Below are positions 9,014-17,051 of a stretch of 64,000 nucleotides of DNA, one piece after another. Below the pieces are notes generated by a model. The model had not been told where the DNA came from. It searched no databases and saw only the letters and a list, made by a program, of their open reading frames with translations. The stretch spans positions 2,232,001-2,296,000 of the forward strand of contig CBDDAF010000003.1 of assembly GCA_965224815.1 (NCBI GenBank). Direction: 5' to 3'. A program made the position numbers and the translations under genes. Source of the stretch: CAYPEL01 sp036479985 (GTDB lineage: Bacteria > Pseudomonadota > Gammaproteobacteria > DSM-19610). Each line of letters opens with the position of its first letter. Within the stretch, counting starts at the first letter, position 1.

Positions 9014-9466
9014 ATGAAACGAATAATTCTTGTTTTTGCCGCTTGTTTTTTAAATATCTCGATAGCCTATGCAGACTCAGGCTTGATTAAAGTTAAAAGC
9101 CCTCACAGTGTCAGCGGCACTTTGGATCGTTTTGAAGAAGCCGTACGATCAAGTGGCATGGCTATTTTTGCTCGTGTGAACCACACTAAAGGCGCAGAAA
9201 AAGTTAATTTAGAACTGCTTCCCACTGAGCTGTTGATTTTTGGAAATCCGAAAGTTGGCACATTGCTCATGCAAAGCAATCAATCAGTTGGCCTGGATTT
9301 GCCATTGAAAGTATTGGCATGGAAAGCGCAGGATGGTGCTGTCTGGTTAGCGTATAACGACCCCGGTTATCTGGTGGCGCGCCACGGTATTGCTGATAAG
9401 CCTGAGGTAGTAGAAAAGATGCGTACTGCCTTACAGAACTTTTGCGAAATAGCGATAGAAAAATAA
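9014..9466 (+). CDS. Exported DUF302 protein
   Basis: 150 residues with a signal peptide (MKRIILVFAACFLNISIAYA) and then a DUF302 domain: VSGTLDRFEEAVRSSGMAIFARVNHTKGA, LLPTELLIFGNPKVGTLLMQ and LPLKVLAWKAQDGAVWLAYNDPGYLV are all family hallmarks. DUF302 proteins are small periplasmic or cytoplasmic alpha/beta proteins of unknown function, often near sulfur, heavy-metal or redox genes. It is convergent with the anti-sigma gene, with only 18 bp between the stops. An 8-bp inverted repeat (TACGTTGT at 8943 / ACAACGTA at 8987) lies in the upstream region. Confidence 0.85.
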   Translation: MKRIILVFAACFLNISIAYADSGLIKVKSPHSVSGTLDRFEEAVRSSGMAIFARVNHTKGAEKVNLELLPTELLIFGNPKVGTLLMQSNQSVGLDLPLKVLAWKAQDGAVWLAYNDPGYLVARHGIADKPEVVEKMRTALQNFCEIAIEK

Positions 9467-9484
9467 TATTTCTGTGGAAGCCGT

Positions 9485-10213
9485 TTAAATTTCTGCGAGT
9501 GATTGCACCTTAACGTATGACCAGCCTGCCTGAAGTTTGGCAACAATATGGTCGAAGGCAGTTTCATCGGTCGCGATTCCCTCGATTATATTCGGCGCTA
9601 TGCCTTTCTTAATAAGTCCGCGAATACCTGCAGCACAGGCAATGAAGTGGACATTGGCATGTTTTTTCATTAATGCTTTCACTTCGTTTTCGTAAGGTGA
9701 AACACCCTCTCGTAGCAGGTCGAGTCCGCCCGCATGCGCAACTACCTCGATTTGTCCTTCGCCTGTTTTTTCGTGTTCAGTGAGGAATGTTTTCACAAAG
9801 GCAAGCGCCCTGGAAAAATGCGCTGGATTGGACTCGCTGACGTGGAGGATTAGCCGATCCTGGTGGGCTTGGGCTAATGCTGACACACCAGGATCGTTTA
9901 TTTGTTTGCCCGTATAAAAACCTAATACGCCACTGCTTATTCCAATTACAAGTGCAAGGATTGCTGCTGCAAGACCACTAAACTGTGGCAATCTCCAAAG
10001 CCAGTATTCTGATACGGCAGGTGTTTTCAAAGGTGCCTTTGCATCTTTGAATGACAATTTCATTAGATCTTTGGCGCGGCGGAATTGATACACGCGTTCG
10101 CGTACTTCTGGATTTTCTTCCATGGCCTGGATAATCATTTCAGCCCTGACCGTGTCGACCTGATCATCCACAAAGGCGCTCAAAGTGATGTCATCAAATT
10201 CTTTGCGTTCCAT
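9485..10213 (-). CDS. Anti-sigma factor with periplasmic DsrE-like domain
   Basis: 242 residues in three parts. Residues 1-60 are an RseA-type cytoplasmic anti-sigma domain (ITLSAFVDDQVD...ENPEVRERVYQFRRAKDLMK). Residues 79-101 form one membrane helix (GLAAAILALVIGISSGVLGF). Residues 118-242 form a periplasmic DsrE-like domain (RLILHVSESNP, QIEVVAHAGGLDLL, VHFIACAAGIRGL with Cys193 at the position of C110 in the exported DsrE protein). GGAG lies ahead of the ATG and only 7 bp separate it from the ECF sigma gene, so the pair is an operon. The layout predicts that a periplasmic sulfur or redox cue controls sigma release. That is an inference; the domain layout is plain from the sequence. Confidence 0.85.
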   Translation of the reverse strand: MERKEFDDITLSAFVDDQVDTVRAEMIIQAMEENPEVRERVYQFRRAKDLMKLSFKDAKAPLKTPAVSEYWLWRLPQFSGLAAAILALVIGISSGVLGFYTGKQINDPGVSALAQAHQDRLILHVSESNPAHFSRALAFVKTFLTEHEKTGEGQIEVVAHAGGLDLLREGVSPYENEVKALMKKHANVHFIACAAGIRGLIKKGIAPNIIEGIATDETAFDHIVAKLQAGWSYVKVQSLAEI

Positions 10214-10220
10214 AATATTA

Positions 10221-10769
10221 CTACTCCACTAACCTGACATTTTCTATCCCGGTTACGGGTTGACGTGTCTTAGTTTCCAGTTTAGTTAATAAATGTTTTC
10301 TCGCCCGGTGCAGGCGGCTCATGACGGTTCCCATCGGGATATTCAGAATGTCACTGACTTCCTGATAGGTAAAACCCTCAAGATCGACCAGGGCAATTAC
10401 TTTGCGTTGATCTTCGGCCAGCGATGCCACCGCTTTTCTAACCTGAGCTACAATTTCAAGTTCCTGACATTGGTTCATCGGTCCCTGTGTTTCTGCAGGT
10501 TGTTCATCATCCAGTTCAAGGTGAGCTTTTTTCTTTCTCAGGTATTTAATCCAGTTGTTATGCAAAATACTGTACAGCCATGCAAACAGCCGTTTCTCAT
10601 CTCTTAACTGCTGGTAATTTACAATGCCGCAGGCAAGCGTTTCCTGCACCAGATCATCAGCCACCATTTCGTCACTACACCAGGCAAGTGCTACCTGATA
10701 AAGGCGATTCCGGGAACCAGCGATTTGTTGTGTAAGCCGTTTTTTCTTGCTAAACACGGACGTTGTCAT
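10221..10769 (-). CDS. ECF-family RNA polymerase sigma factor
   Basis: 182 residues. Region 2 (about 18-90) contains LVQETLACGIVN and RLFAWLYSILHNNWIKYLRKK, and region 4 (about 115-168) contains LAEDQRKVIALVDLEGFTYQEVSDILNIPMGTVMSRLHRARKHL, the standard ECF helix-turn-helix. It forms an operon with its anti-sigma gene. Likely targets are its own operon and the nearby exported DsrE-porin and DUF302 genes, but no shared -35/-10 pair could be fixed by eye. Confidence 0.93.
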   Translation of the reverse strand: MTTSVFSKKKRLTQQIAGSRNRLYQVALAWCSDEMVADDLVQETLACGIVNYQQLRDEKRLFAWLYSILHNNWIKYLRKKKAHLELDDEQPAETQGPMNQCQELEIVAQVRKAVASLAEDQRKVIALVDLEGFTYQEVSDILNIPMGTVMSRLHRARKHLLTKLETKTRQPVTGIENVRLVE

Positions 10770-11021
10770 TACACCTTAGAGGCGATGAGAAGGGGAATTA
10801 TTCCAGAATTATCGAGGATCTAGCAAATATGAAGGTGTTATTTCTGGAGAGCTATTTGTATCTAGCTAATATAGCTTGATTATTTTTTATCTTTAAAATT
10901 AAGGACGCAGGGTGTTACGGCTTTTGTGGCGCTTTTTATTTCGAATGATCTTTAGTGATTTCCCCAACTGACGTATCTTTATTGTTGTGTGAATTAAGCC
11001 TGATAAAAGAACCTGTTTTGT

Positions 11022-11540
11022 CTACTCAGGGTTTTCGACGAGGGTAGAAATTTTTATGTTTTTTAACCAGATGTCATAAATATTGTAATTAATGGCATCT
11101 TCGCGCACTTGATAAGACAGCGAATATATACCGTCACTACCCTTAAATATTTTTCTAATTGTCACCCTGTTATTGGCAGGGGTCTGGTAAATCAGCAACA
11201 GGGTTTGTTTCTCACGTATCGTTTTGATGATTTTAAACCCAGGATCGGCCTCTATCCGTTGTAGGTACCATATTTTCAGGTAATTATTGAGTGTCGCTGG
11301 TGTAAAGGTGAGCTGATTTTTTACCACTTCTACGGGTGACTCAAAACTTTTCCCTTCCGGTACCCTGTCTATCAGTATCCGGGTAAGACTTTTTTCCTGA
11401 ATTTTAGTATTCCAGCTGCGCTTATCGTCACCGTTATCAAAGGCAATCTGTTGCTGTGGTGATCGACTATTTACTGCGAACGAATTTGTGGCAATTAGTG
11501 AAATGAAAAACAGAGGGAATAGAGTAATTATTAAACGCAT
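11022..11540 (-). CDS. Secreted hypothetical protein (172 aa)
   Basis: A signal peptide (MRLIITLFPLFFISLIATNSFA) is followed by about 150 residues with no known motif. The C-terminal half alternates strands (QTLLLIYQTP, VTIRKIFKGSDGIYSLSYQVREDAINYNIYDIWLKNIKISTLV) as in small periplasmic beta-sandwich domains. No family was recognised. It lies alone between the ECF sigma region and the divergent sigma54-type promoter of the 482-aa gene. The 252 bp between it and the sigma gene hold no visible feature. Confidence 0.6.
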   Translation of the reverse strand: MRLIITLFPLFFISLIATNSFAVNSRSPQQQIAFDNGDDKRSWNTKIQEKSLTRILIDRVPEGKSFESPVEVVKNQLTFTPATLNNYLKIWYLQRIEADPGFKIIKTIREKQTLLLIYQTPANNRVTIRKIFKGSDGIYSLSYQVREDAINYNIYDIWLKNIKISTLVENPE

Positions 11541-11616
11541 AAATTATTTTACCAGCCAGCTGGACATAAAGGGGGCTGTTTTTATCAGGATTAACAAGCT
11601 GTAAGGCTCTGACTGG

Positions 11617-11677
11617 CCCGTGTCGCAGAAATCATCCAAAAGTGTCAGTAGCTGACAGTATTGACATAAATATGTCA
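11617..11677 (+). promoter_or_regulatory. Candidate upstream activator sites: TGTCGCA and two palindromes
   Basis: Three elements lie in 61 bp: CCCGTGTCGCAG (11617-11628), the perfect palindrome TGTCAG-TAG-CTGACA (11643-11657), and TGACAT-AAAT-ATGTCA (11662-11677). They lie about 110-170 bp upstream of the sigma54-type promoter, the usual distance for enhancer-binding activators. The first element repeats 12 bp of the site at 26764-26775 by the response-regulator gene. Confidence 0.6.
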
Positions 11678-11789
11678 TCAGGCTATATCAAAATATAGTT
11701 ACTTGCTAATATTTATACTGTGTGCTACCTGCCTATATATTAAGGTAAATTTGGTTAGCCGGTAGTTTCAGCGATGGTATTCGTTGAGC

Positions 11790-11805
11790 TGGCATTGGAA
11801 TTGCT
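11790..11805 (+). promoter_or_regulatory. Candidate sigma54 (-24/-12) promoter
   Basis: TGGCATTGGAATTGCT has GG and GC separated by exactly 10 bases, as sigma54 promoters require, and keeps TGGCA and TTGC. It sits about 134 bp before the ATG at 11938, with palindromic sites upstream. The long leader between them has no gene. Confidence 0.6.
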
Positions 11806-11937
11806 ACTTAATAAATTGACGGAAGGGTTCTCGTGGGTTGGCTATTGTCTCCTGCCGAACACGTTGTACCTGACGTACCGGATGTACATAACTAAAACTC
11901 GAGTCAATCACCTCTGAAATAGGAGGAGGAGTTCAAT

Positions 11938-13386
11938 ATGAAGTTTAATAAATCTCTTGTAGCGACAGCTACAACTGCAGCGCTGGGTATGGTTGCAGGT
12001 AATGCACAAGCATTTAACTTTGGTGAAGTCTGGGCAACAGACCAGGAAAATGGCCGTTTGCATATTTACAAGCAGTCTGAACTAAATGATCCAACCAGAT
12101 CTGCCAATCCTTCGATCGTCGACCTGGTTCAGGCCGGCAGTCCTGCTAATAACCACATCATCGGTTTTTCAAACCATGCGGGTCTGGATCCTTCTAGCCG
12201 TGCAATCCTGACTTTTCTGGGTGGTACCTTTGAAGTTTGGCGGACTAATGGTGGAACTGGTTCACCTTCTAAAATCGCTTCACTGGAAGCATCTACTATT
12301 AATGCTTACGGTCAAGAAGGTCTGGGTGCTCCTCAAAAGGGCAACACAGTTCATGCCTGTGGTGGTAACCCACAGAATGACCAGATCCAGTGTGCTTCTA
12401 TATTCAACGCAGACTTTTCTCTGTTCGAAGCTGACATGGCAACAGATACTTACACCCGCATTGGTATCTACAAAACGGGTAATCTGACAGTGTCACCTAG
12501 GTTGAGACCTCGTCTGAAAAGAAAAGTACAAAAAGCTTATGATGCACTGGTCGCTAATGACGGTGACGGTCAGCCAAACAACATTTGTTCACAGTACAGC
12601 GCAGACGGTAACCTGTTATATCTTGCTGTTCAGAACAATGTGATTGATGGTGGTGTGATTGTAATGGATGTTAGTGATCCTACTAACCCAACCATTCTGG
12701 ACGCATTTAACCACGTAATGGCAGCAGGTTGCGGTTTGGTTAACAACCCGGATGGCAGAACTCTGTGGATCACGCATGGCTTCAACAAGCACGGCGATCC
12801 AGAAGAAGTTTCCATCTGGAGATACAGCCGTGCTGGTAAACGTCATGGTCCTATCAAACGCATAAAACTTCCAGCTGATGACAGCCAGGTTTTATACGGC
12901 GGTGACGCTCATGGAGCCCAGTATGCTGGTTTGTTCCAGTCTTACTTATGGCAGACCATGCGTGTTGACGATACGATTCATGTCATCAGAAACCGTGGCC
13001 GCAGAAGTAGAATTGTGAAAACTATCAATCTGGAACGTCCTGGACGCACCAACATCCAGCCTGACGTATTAGATCGTTCACAGTTTGGTACTCGCATGTA
13101 TCACACCACACGTGGTTCAACACCGAATACTGCAATCAGTACTTACTACTTCAGTGATCGTAGTGGTAAAGCAGGTGTCGATGTTTTGGGTACTTTCTGG
13201 GGTAGAAATGGTCGATACCTGAAGACTGAACCAATGACGAGCGGCAACACTGAATACCTGTGTCCTAACCCGGATGCAGCGAAATTCTACGAAGTGAAGT
13301 GTGCTGCTGGCGATGCTGGAGCAATTGCAGTTGATACAACTGATCCACATGGCCTTAAATCTTTGAACTACCTGTCTGGTTTCTAA
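11938..13386 (+). CDS. Secreted beta-propeller-like protein (482 aa)
   Basis: A Sec signal peptide (MKFNKSLVATATTAALGMVAGNAQA, cleavage near 25). The mature part shows repeated propeller-like strands: EVWATDQENGRLHIYKQ, LYLAVQNNVIDGGVIVMDVSDPTNP (LVIVD/YVTN-like), LWITHGFNKHG and HVIRNRGRRSRIVKTINL. Six Cys probably pair as disulfides. Basic patches (RLRPRLKRKVQK; RNRGRRSRIVK) recall those of the 566-aa secreted protein. Expression signals are strong: a sigma54-type promoter, AGGAGGAG, and a tight terminator. It converges with the di-heme/rhodanese operon, so it may be a substrate or partner of that system. No named family was recognised. Confidence 0.75.
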   Translation: MKFNKSLVATATTAALGMVAGNAQAFNFGEVWATDQENGRLHIYKQSELNDPTRSANPSIVDLVQAGSPANNHIIGFSNHAGLDPSSRAILTFLGGTFEVWRTNGGTGSPSKIASLEASTINAYGQEGLGAPQKGNTVHACGGNPQNDQIQCASIFNADFSLFEADMATDTYTRIGIYKTGNLTVSPRLRPRLKRKVQKAYDALVANDGDGQPNNICSQYSADGNLLYLAVQNNVIDGGVIVMDVSDPTNPTILDAFNHVMAAGCGLVNNPDGRTLWITHGFNKHGDPEEVSIWRYSRAGKRHGPIKRIKLPADDSQVLYGGDAHGAQYAGLFQSYLWQTMRVDDTIHVIRNRGRRSRIVKTINLERPGRTNIQPDVLDRSQFGTRMYHTTRGSTPNTAISTYYFSDRSGKAGVDVLGTFWGRNGRYLKTEPMTSGNTEYLCPNPDAAKFYEVKCAAGDAGAIAVDTTDPHGLKSLNYLSGF

Positions 13387-13443
13387 GACAGCGTTCACTG
13401 GTTTAGCTCGTAGCCGGTATATTGGCTAACGAGTAAAAAACAG

Positions 13444-13472
13444 AGAGCCGGGGAAACCCGGCTCTTTTTTTG
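13444..13472 (+). terminator. Strong rho-independent terminator after the 482-aa gene
   Basis: A 9-bp stem AGAGCCGGG / CCCGGCTCT with a GAAA tetraloop is followed by a run of T. It separates the gene from the convergent rhodanese-fold gene. Confidence 0.92.
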
Positions 13473-13495
13473 TCTGGAATTTATGGAAAATAAAT

Positions 13496-14263
13496 TTAAT
13501 ACTTTTTGGGTGCGCTGTAGGTCGTAAACCCCCAGAAGGTCCAGGATGTGATCCCGCCATGATACCAACGAATTTTATGCGCCGGATATCCAGCATCAAG
13601 TAATACTCGGATAGCTTGCAGAGGTGATTTGTCCGTTTGACTTTGAGCCCAGATAATTAAATGTTTAGCCTTGGTGAAGTCCCAGTCTGCAGTAACTTCA
13701 CTGCTACCAGTTAGACCAAAATTTTCCAGTTGCTGGTTTAACCAACTAACCTCTCCACGTCGTTTAGCACCTAATGTTTCCAGAATGGCATCAAATTCAG
13801 TGTCTCCAGGCCCTTTCTGAATTGTCTGAATGAAATAATTAACCGAACCGGGAATAGTGCTGGCAGAGTAATATGACGCATTGCGTACATCAATCAGAAT
13901 GCCGGTATTGTCACGTAAATGGGTAGCCATGAAATTAACAATTTCTGCTTCGGATACAGATTCGACGGGTAGATCATCCAGCTTTAAAGGGCGCAGACAG
14001 AATGGGGGGCAGACTTCAGCATTATAGGCTAATGAATTGCGGATATTGGAGGGCACCTTAAACGCCTTATTTAGATCCCGAATAATCTTAATTGAGCGGC
14101 CCTGATGTACCACAAACAGGTAGGGAATATCTTCTGCCAGTGGTGCAGTGCCTGTGCCTTTTCCGCCATCAGCAAATAAGGAATTTGGGTACCCACTGGC
14201 TGTAGTGCCAGCTAATACTAATAAGATACTGGCAGCTGAAGCCTTGAGTTTATTGTTCTGCAC
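13496..14263 (-). CDS. Exported rhodanese-fold protein lacking the catalytic Cys
   Basis: 255 residues from a GTG start with GGAG six bases upstream. A signal-like N-terminus (about 7-24) is followed by a unique region with a CPPFC motif (C85, C89) and then a rhodanese-like domain (about 103-248): GILIDVRNASYY keeps the Asp and Arg, and WYHGGITSW keeps the C-terminal signature. The active loop reads WAQSQTDKSP, with Ala206 where the sulfur-carrying Cys should be, so it cannot act as a normal sulfurtransferase. It overlaps the stop of the di-heme gene by 14 bp (translational coupling). Probably a periplasmic binding or partner protein for that enzyme. Confidence 0.82.
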   Translation of the reverse strand: MQNNKLKASAASILLVLAGTTASGYPNSLFADGGKGTGTAPLAEDIPYLFVVHQGRSIKIIRDLNKAFKVPSNIRNSLAYNAEVCPPFCLRPLKLDDLPVESVSEAEIVNFMATHLRDNTGILIDVRNASYYSASTIPGSVNYFIQTIQKGPGDTEFDAILETLGAKRRGEVSWLNQQLENFGLTGSSEVTADWDFTKAKHLIIWAQSQTDKSPLQAIRVLLDAGYPAHKIRWYHGGITSWTFWGFTTYSAPKKY

Positions 14264-15617
14264 TTTTTTCTCCAGTCGGTTTAGTCAATGCACTTTTCAG
14301 GGTGGCTACGTTGTCCCCTTGAGTGACAGGTGGTGCTAACCATTTTTTATCAGCAGCAATGCCGCTGTCCAGTGTATGCATAAAGGTTTTGAGTTGTTGC
14401 AGCTGATGTGGTTCCAGTTTTAGTTTGGTTAGCATACTGTGTCCAAACGGTGGTATGGGTACATCATTGTAGTGTTCCATAACCGCATCCAGGTCTGCGA
14501 ATTGACCAGAGTGCATATAGGGGGCGGTTTGAGTGACATTTCTTAATCCGGGCACCTTGAAGCTACCTGCCAGGTCATCCCCCACGCGTTTGATAAATCG
14601 AAGTTCACCACAGTCCGCAGGTTCTGCATCACTGTACTGACTCAAGCAGTTAAATTCTGCGTGGATAACTTTTTGTACACCAATAGAGCGTCCAAAATCA
14701 AACGGCTTGCCTTTCACGGACGGCGTGCCGATGTTTTGAAAGCCATCGTTAGAAAATAAGGGGCCGTTGTGACACTCAATACACCGTGCTTTGCCAATAA
14801 ACAGGCGCAGGCCTTCAGCTTCGTCAGGTGTTAATAGTTTGTAATCGAATGCAGCGCCTTGTTTTAGTGATTCAGCGTAGGTGTCGAATCGGGAAGGTGA
14901 GGGTGTTAGTAATCGCTCGTAAGCTGCAACTGATTTACCGATATTAGTATAAATCCGGGTAACGGCATTGCGGTCATCTTCCTCCATTCCTATCCAGGCT
15001 TCGGCGACGGCCGGGTTGGCCTGCTTATCAACAGGACCTGCTAATGATGGAAATCGCTGGTTATTTGAAAGATCAGGTAAAGGGCCGAATAAATTTTCAT
15101 ACTGTTGTCGAAAATTATCATCACCGGCTATCAGATGAGCGTATTGCATGCGTGAACCACCGTGTTCGACAGCGCTTTCCATAGGTCCGAGTGCCTGAAC
15201 CCATTGACTGTCAGCTCTGCCATCCCAGAATATAAATGGGTGGTAGGCTGTGCCAACGATGGACGGAGAGCTGCGTCTGGTAATACCCATACCGACAGCC
15301 ACCGCTTTACCATCCGTAAAATGTTTATCTGGCTGGTGACAGCTAACGCAGGCGACCTGCCCATTCCCACTGAAACGTTTATCAAAGAATATCTGGTGTC
15401 CCAGTGCAGCGGCGGCGGGATTGTCAGCGACAGCATTGCTTGGGTCTGGAGGCAGCGGTGGCAGGTTATCTAACCAGAGCGAGATAATGTGTGTTTTTTC
15501 TTCATCCGTCCAGGCTGGTTTGGGGTATTTCTGTGCATCATTCCAGTACCAGGCACCTGCGATAGTGAAACCTAATAAAGAAAGTGCCAGCAGAGTGATC
15601 AGTGATTTTTTTAACAT
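14250..15617 (-). CDS. MauG/MbnH-type di-heme cytochrome c peroxidase family protein
   Basis: 455 residues. The N-terminal hydrophobic segment (5-25) is a signal or anchor. Two c-type heme sites are visible: CVSCH (90-94) and CIECH (279-283). SSPSIVGTAYHPFIFWDGRADSQWVQALGPMESAVEHG and TQTAPYMHSGQFADLDAVMEHY place it in the CCP/MauG superfamily (PF03150), and the WDGRADS...QALGPMES segment looks closest to MauG/MbnH-like members, which oxidise tryptophan or tyrosine in partner proteins. It acts in the periplasm. It is the middle gene of an operon (YtkA-like 52 bp upstream; rhodanese-fold overlapping). Whether it is a peroxidase or a protein-modifying enzyme cannot be settled from sequence alone. 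Confidence 0.88.
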   Translation of the reverse strand: MLKKSLITLLALSLLGFTIAGAWYWNDAQKYPKPAWTDEEKTHIISLWLDNLPPLPPDPSNAVADNPAAAALGHQIFFDKRFSGNGQVACVSCHQPDKHFTDGKAVAVGMGITRRSSPSIVGTAYHPFIFWDGRADSQWVQALGPMESAVEHGGSRMQYAHLIAGDDNFRQQYENLFGPLPDLSNNQRFPSLAGPVDKQANPAVAEAWIGMEEDDRNAVTRIYTNIGKSVAAYERLLTPSPSRFDTYAESLKQGAAFDYKLLTPDEAEGLRLFIGKARCIECHNGPLFSNDGFQNIGTPSVKGKPFDFGRSIGVQKVIHAEFNCLSQYSDAEPADCGELRFIKRVGDDLAGSFKVPGLRNVTQTAPYMHSGQFADLDAVMEHYNDVPIPPFGHSMLTKLKLEPHQLQQLKTFMHTLDSGIAADKKWLAPPVTQGDNVATLKSALTKPTGEKSAEQ

Positions 15618-15669
15618 GCGGCTAAGTGTTTAAGTTAAGGCCAGGCTCGTGTTGGAAATAAATTCCTTT

Positions 15670-16086
15670 CTACATGGTGATATCGAATGCAACGCTATCA
15701 GTTTTCCCGTTTGCAGTAATATCCAGGAACAGCACCCATGGGCCTGGCATGCTGAACTTGATGCCTTCAATAAGATATTGGCCGTCTTCAATTTGTTTTG
15801 TGGCTTCAGGTTGGGTTGGGAATCCATGGTTATGGATCGGCATGCCACCGCCTACCTTGATTTTAGCATCTGTCACAGGTTTACCATCCTGAGTACGAAT
15901 CTCGGCTGTCCAGGCATGCATGCGTCCCAGGAGGAGCGGTTTTAACCAGCTATCAACAGTGACATGATAAATTCCGTTGGTGCTGATACGGGTTTGGTTT
16001 TCCTGAGCGTTTGCCCCAGATTCCGCAAAACAGTTTGCGTTCAAAAGCAGAACCAGGATTGTTAATAAGGAATATATTTTTTTCAT
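15670..16086 (-). CDS. Exported YtkA/FixH-like domain protein
   Basis: 138 residues with a signal peptide (MKKIYSLLTILVLLLNANCFA). The mature domain TNGIYHVTVDSW...MHAWTAEIRTQDGKPVTDAKIKVGGGMPIHNHGFPTQPE...FSMPGPWVLFLDIT fits the immunoglobulin-like YtkA domain (PF13115). The MPIHNHG cluster is typical and could bind a metal such as copper. It is the first gene of the operon with the di-heme enzyme and rhodanese-fold protein. A perfect inverted repeat, AATCTT-AAC-AAGATT (16134-16148), lies 48 bp upstream. Confidence 0.8.
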   Translation of the reverse strand: MKKIYSLLTILVLLLNANCFAESGANAQENQTRISTNGIYHVTVDSWLKPLLLGRMHAWTAEIRTQDGKPVTDAKIKVGGGMPIHNHGFPTQPEATKQIEDGQYLIEGIKFSMPGPWVLFLDITANGKTDSVAFDITM

Positions 16087-16133
16087 GAAGAATATTGCCC
16101 GCTGATCATTTTTGATGTTGTGAATTTTAGCAA

Positions 16134-16148
16134 AATCTTAACAAGATT
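16134..16148. promoter_or_regulatory. Inverted repeat upstream of the YtkA-diheme operon
   Basis: AATCTT-AAC-AAGATT, a 6-bp perfect inverted repeat in an A/T-rich 226-bp divergent intergenic region, is a candidate operator. No sigma54-type promoter was seen for this operon. Confidence 0.4.
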
Positions 16149-16312
16149 AGGCCAATTTAACCTGAAATAACAGTGTATTTATTAGGCAGTTGGCAATCTA
16201 TAAAGTTCGCCTATTTATGTGTCAGGAGAATAATTACTCGGCACCAAATTTTGGCTATACTGAACCCTGTTTATCTTCCTAATCTATCAAAAAAAGGTGA
16301 TTTGGTGACAAT

Positions 16313-17032
16313 ATGTCAGTGAGCACAGGCCAATTTCAGCTATATAAAAATATTGTACCCCTGACAAGGGAAAATCATGGTCATCTCTATATTGAGCGGA
16401 TAGATAATTTTGCTTATACCAGAGATACCAATACTGTCTATGTGTTCTGCATGGAGTTCATGCGTGTCGCGAAGGAATATCCGATTATTTTTAATATGAA
16501 AACGGATGAGATCTATCCTGTGGCGCTGTTGGGTCTTCAAAATGGTGTGAATGAGTTTTTGGACAAGGATGCTAACTGGATAGGTGAGTATGTACCTTGC
16601 TACGTAAGGCGGTACCCCTTCATTCTGATCAAAAACCCGGAAGATGGTAAGGCAATAATTGGTATTGATGATGACTATCCGGGATTGAATAAACGTGGAC
16701 GTGGTGTACCTCTCTTCGGTCAAGTAGAGGATGGGCCTATGTTGACCGAAGTGAAAGACTTTTGCAGAAAGTTTCAGACCCATATTGATCGTACGACGCA
16801 GTTTTGCAAAAAGATGCAGGAGCTGGACTTACTGGTTCCAATGCGTATTGATGACAGCGAGGTTGGTGGTAAAGTTGATATTGACGGTTATGCAGTCGTT
16901 GAGAGGCAACGTATCTGGGATCTGGAAGATGATGTGTTATTAGATCTGATGAAATCAGACACCATGGAGCTACTTTATATGCATCTGTTTTCTATTGGGT
17001 TGCTGTATACCTACAAAGAGCGGTATCTCTAA
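16313..17032 (+). CDS. SapC family protein
   Basis: 239 residues, matching the usual SapC length. Hallmarks are the YKNIVPLTRENHGHLYIERI start, YPIIF, WIGEYVPCYVRRYPFIL and a C-terminal LPMRIDD-like block (DLLVPMRIDDS). SapC was named in Campylobacter S-layer loci, but the many proteobacterial members have no proven function. There is no signal peptide. It converges with the TPR-methyltransferase gene with 19 bp between them; the two families are often neighbours in marine bacteria. Confidence 0.85.
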   Translation: MSVSTGQFQLYKNIVPLTRENHGHLYIERIDNFAYTRDTNTVYVFCMEFMRVAKEYPIIFNMKTDEIYPVALLGLQNGVNEFLDKDANWIGEYVPCYVRRYPFILIKNPEDGKAIIGIDDDYPGLNKRGRGVPLFGQVEDGPMLTEVKDFCRKFQTHIDRTTQFCKKMQELDLLVPMRIDDSEVGGKVDIDGYAVVERQRIWDLEDDVLLDLMKSDTMELLYMHLFSIGLLYTYKERYL

Positions 17033-17051
17033 GCTGTTTAGAAAATCACTT

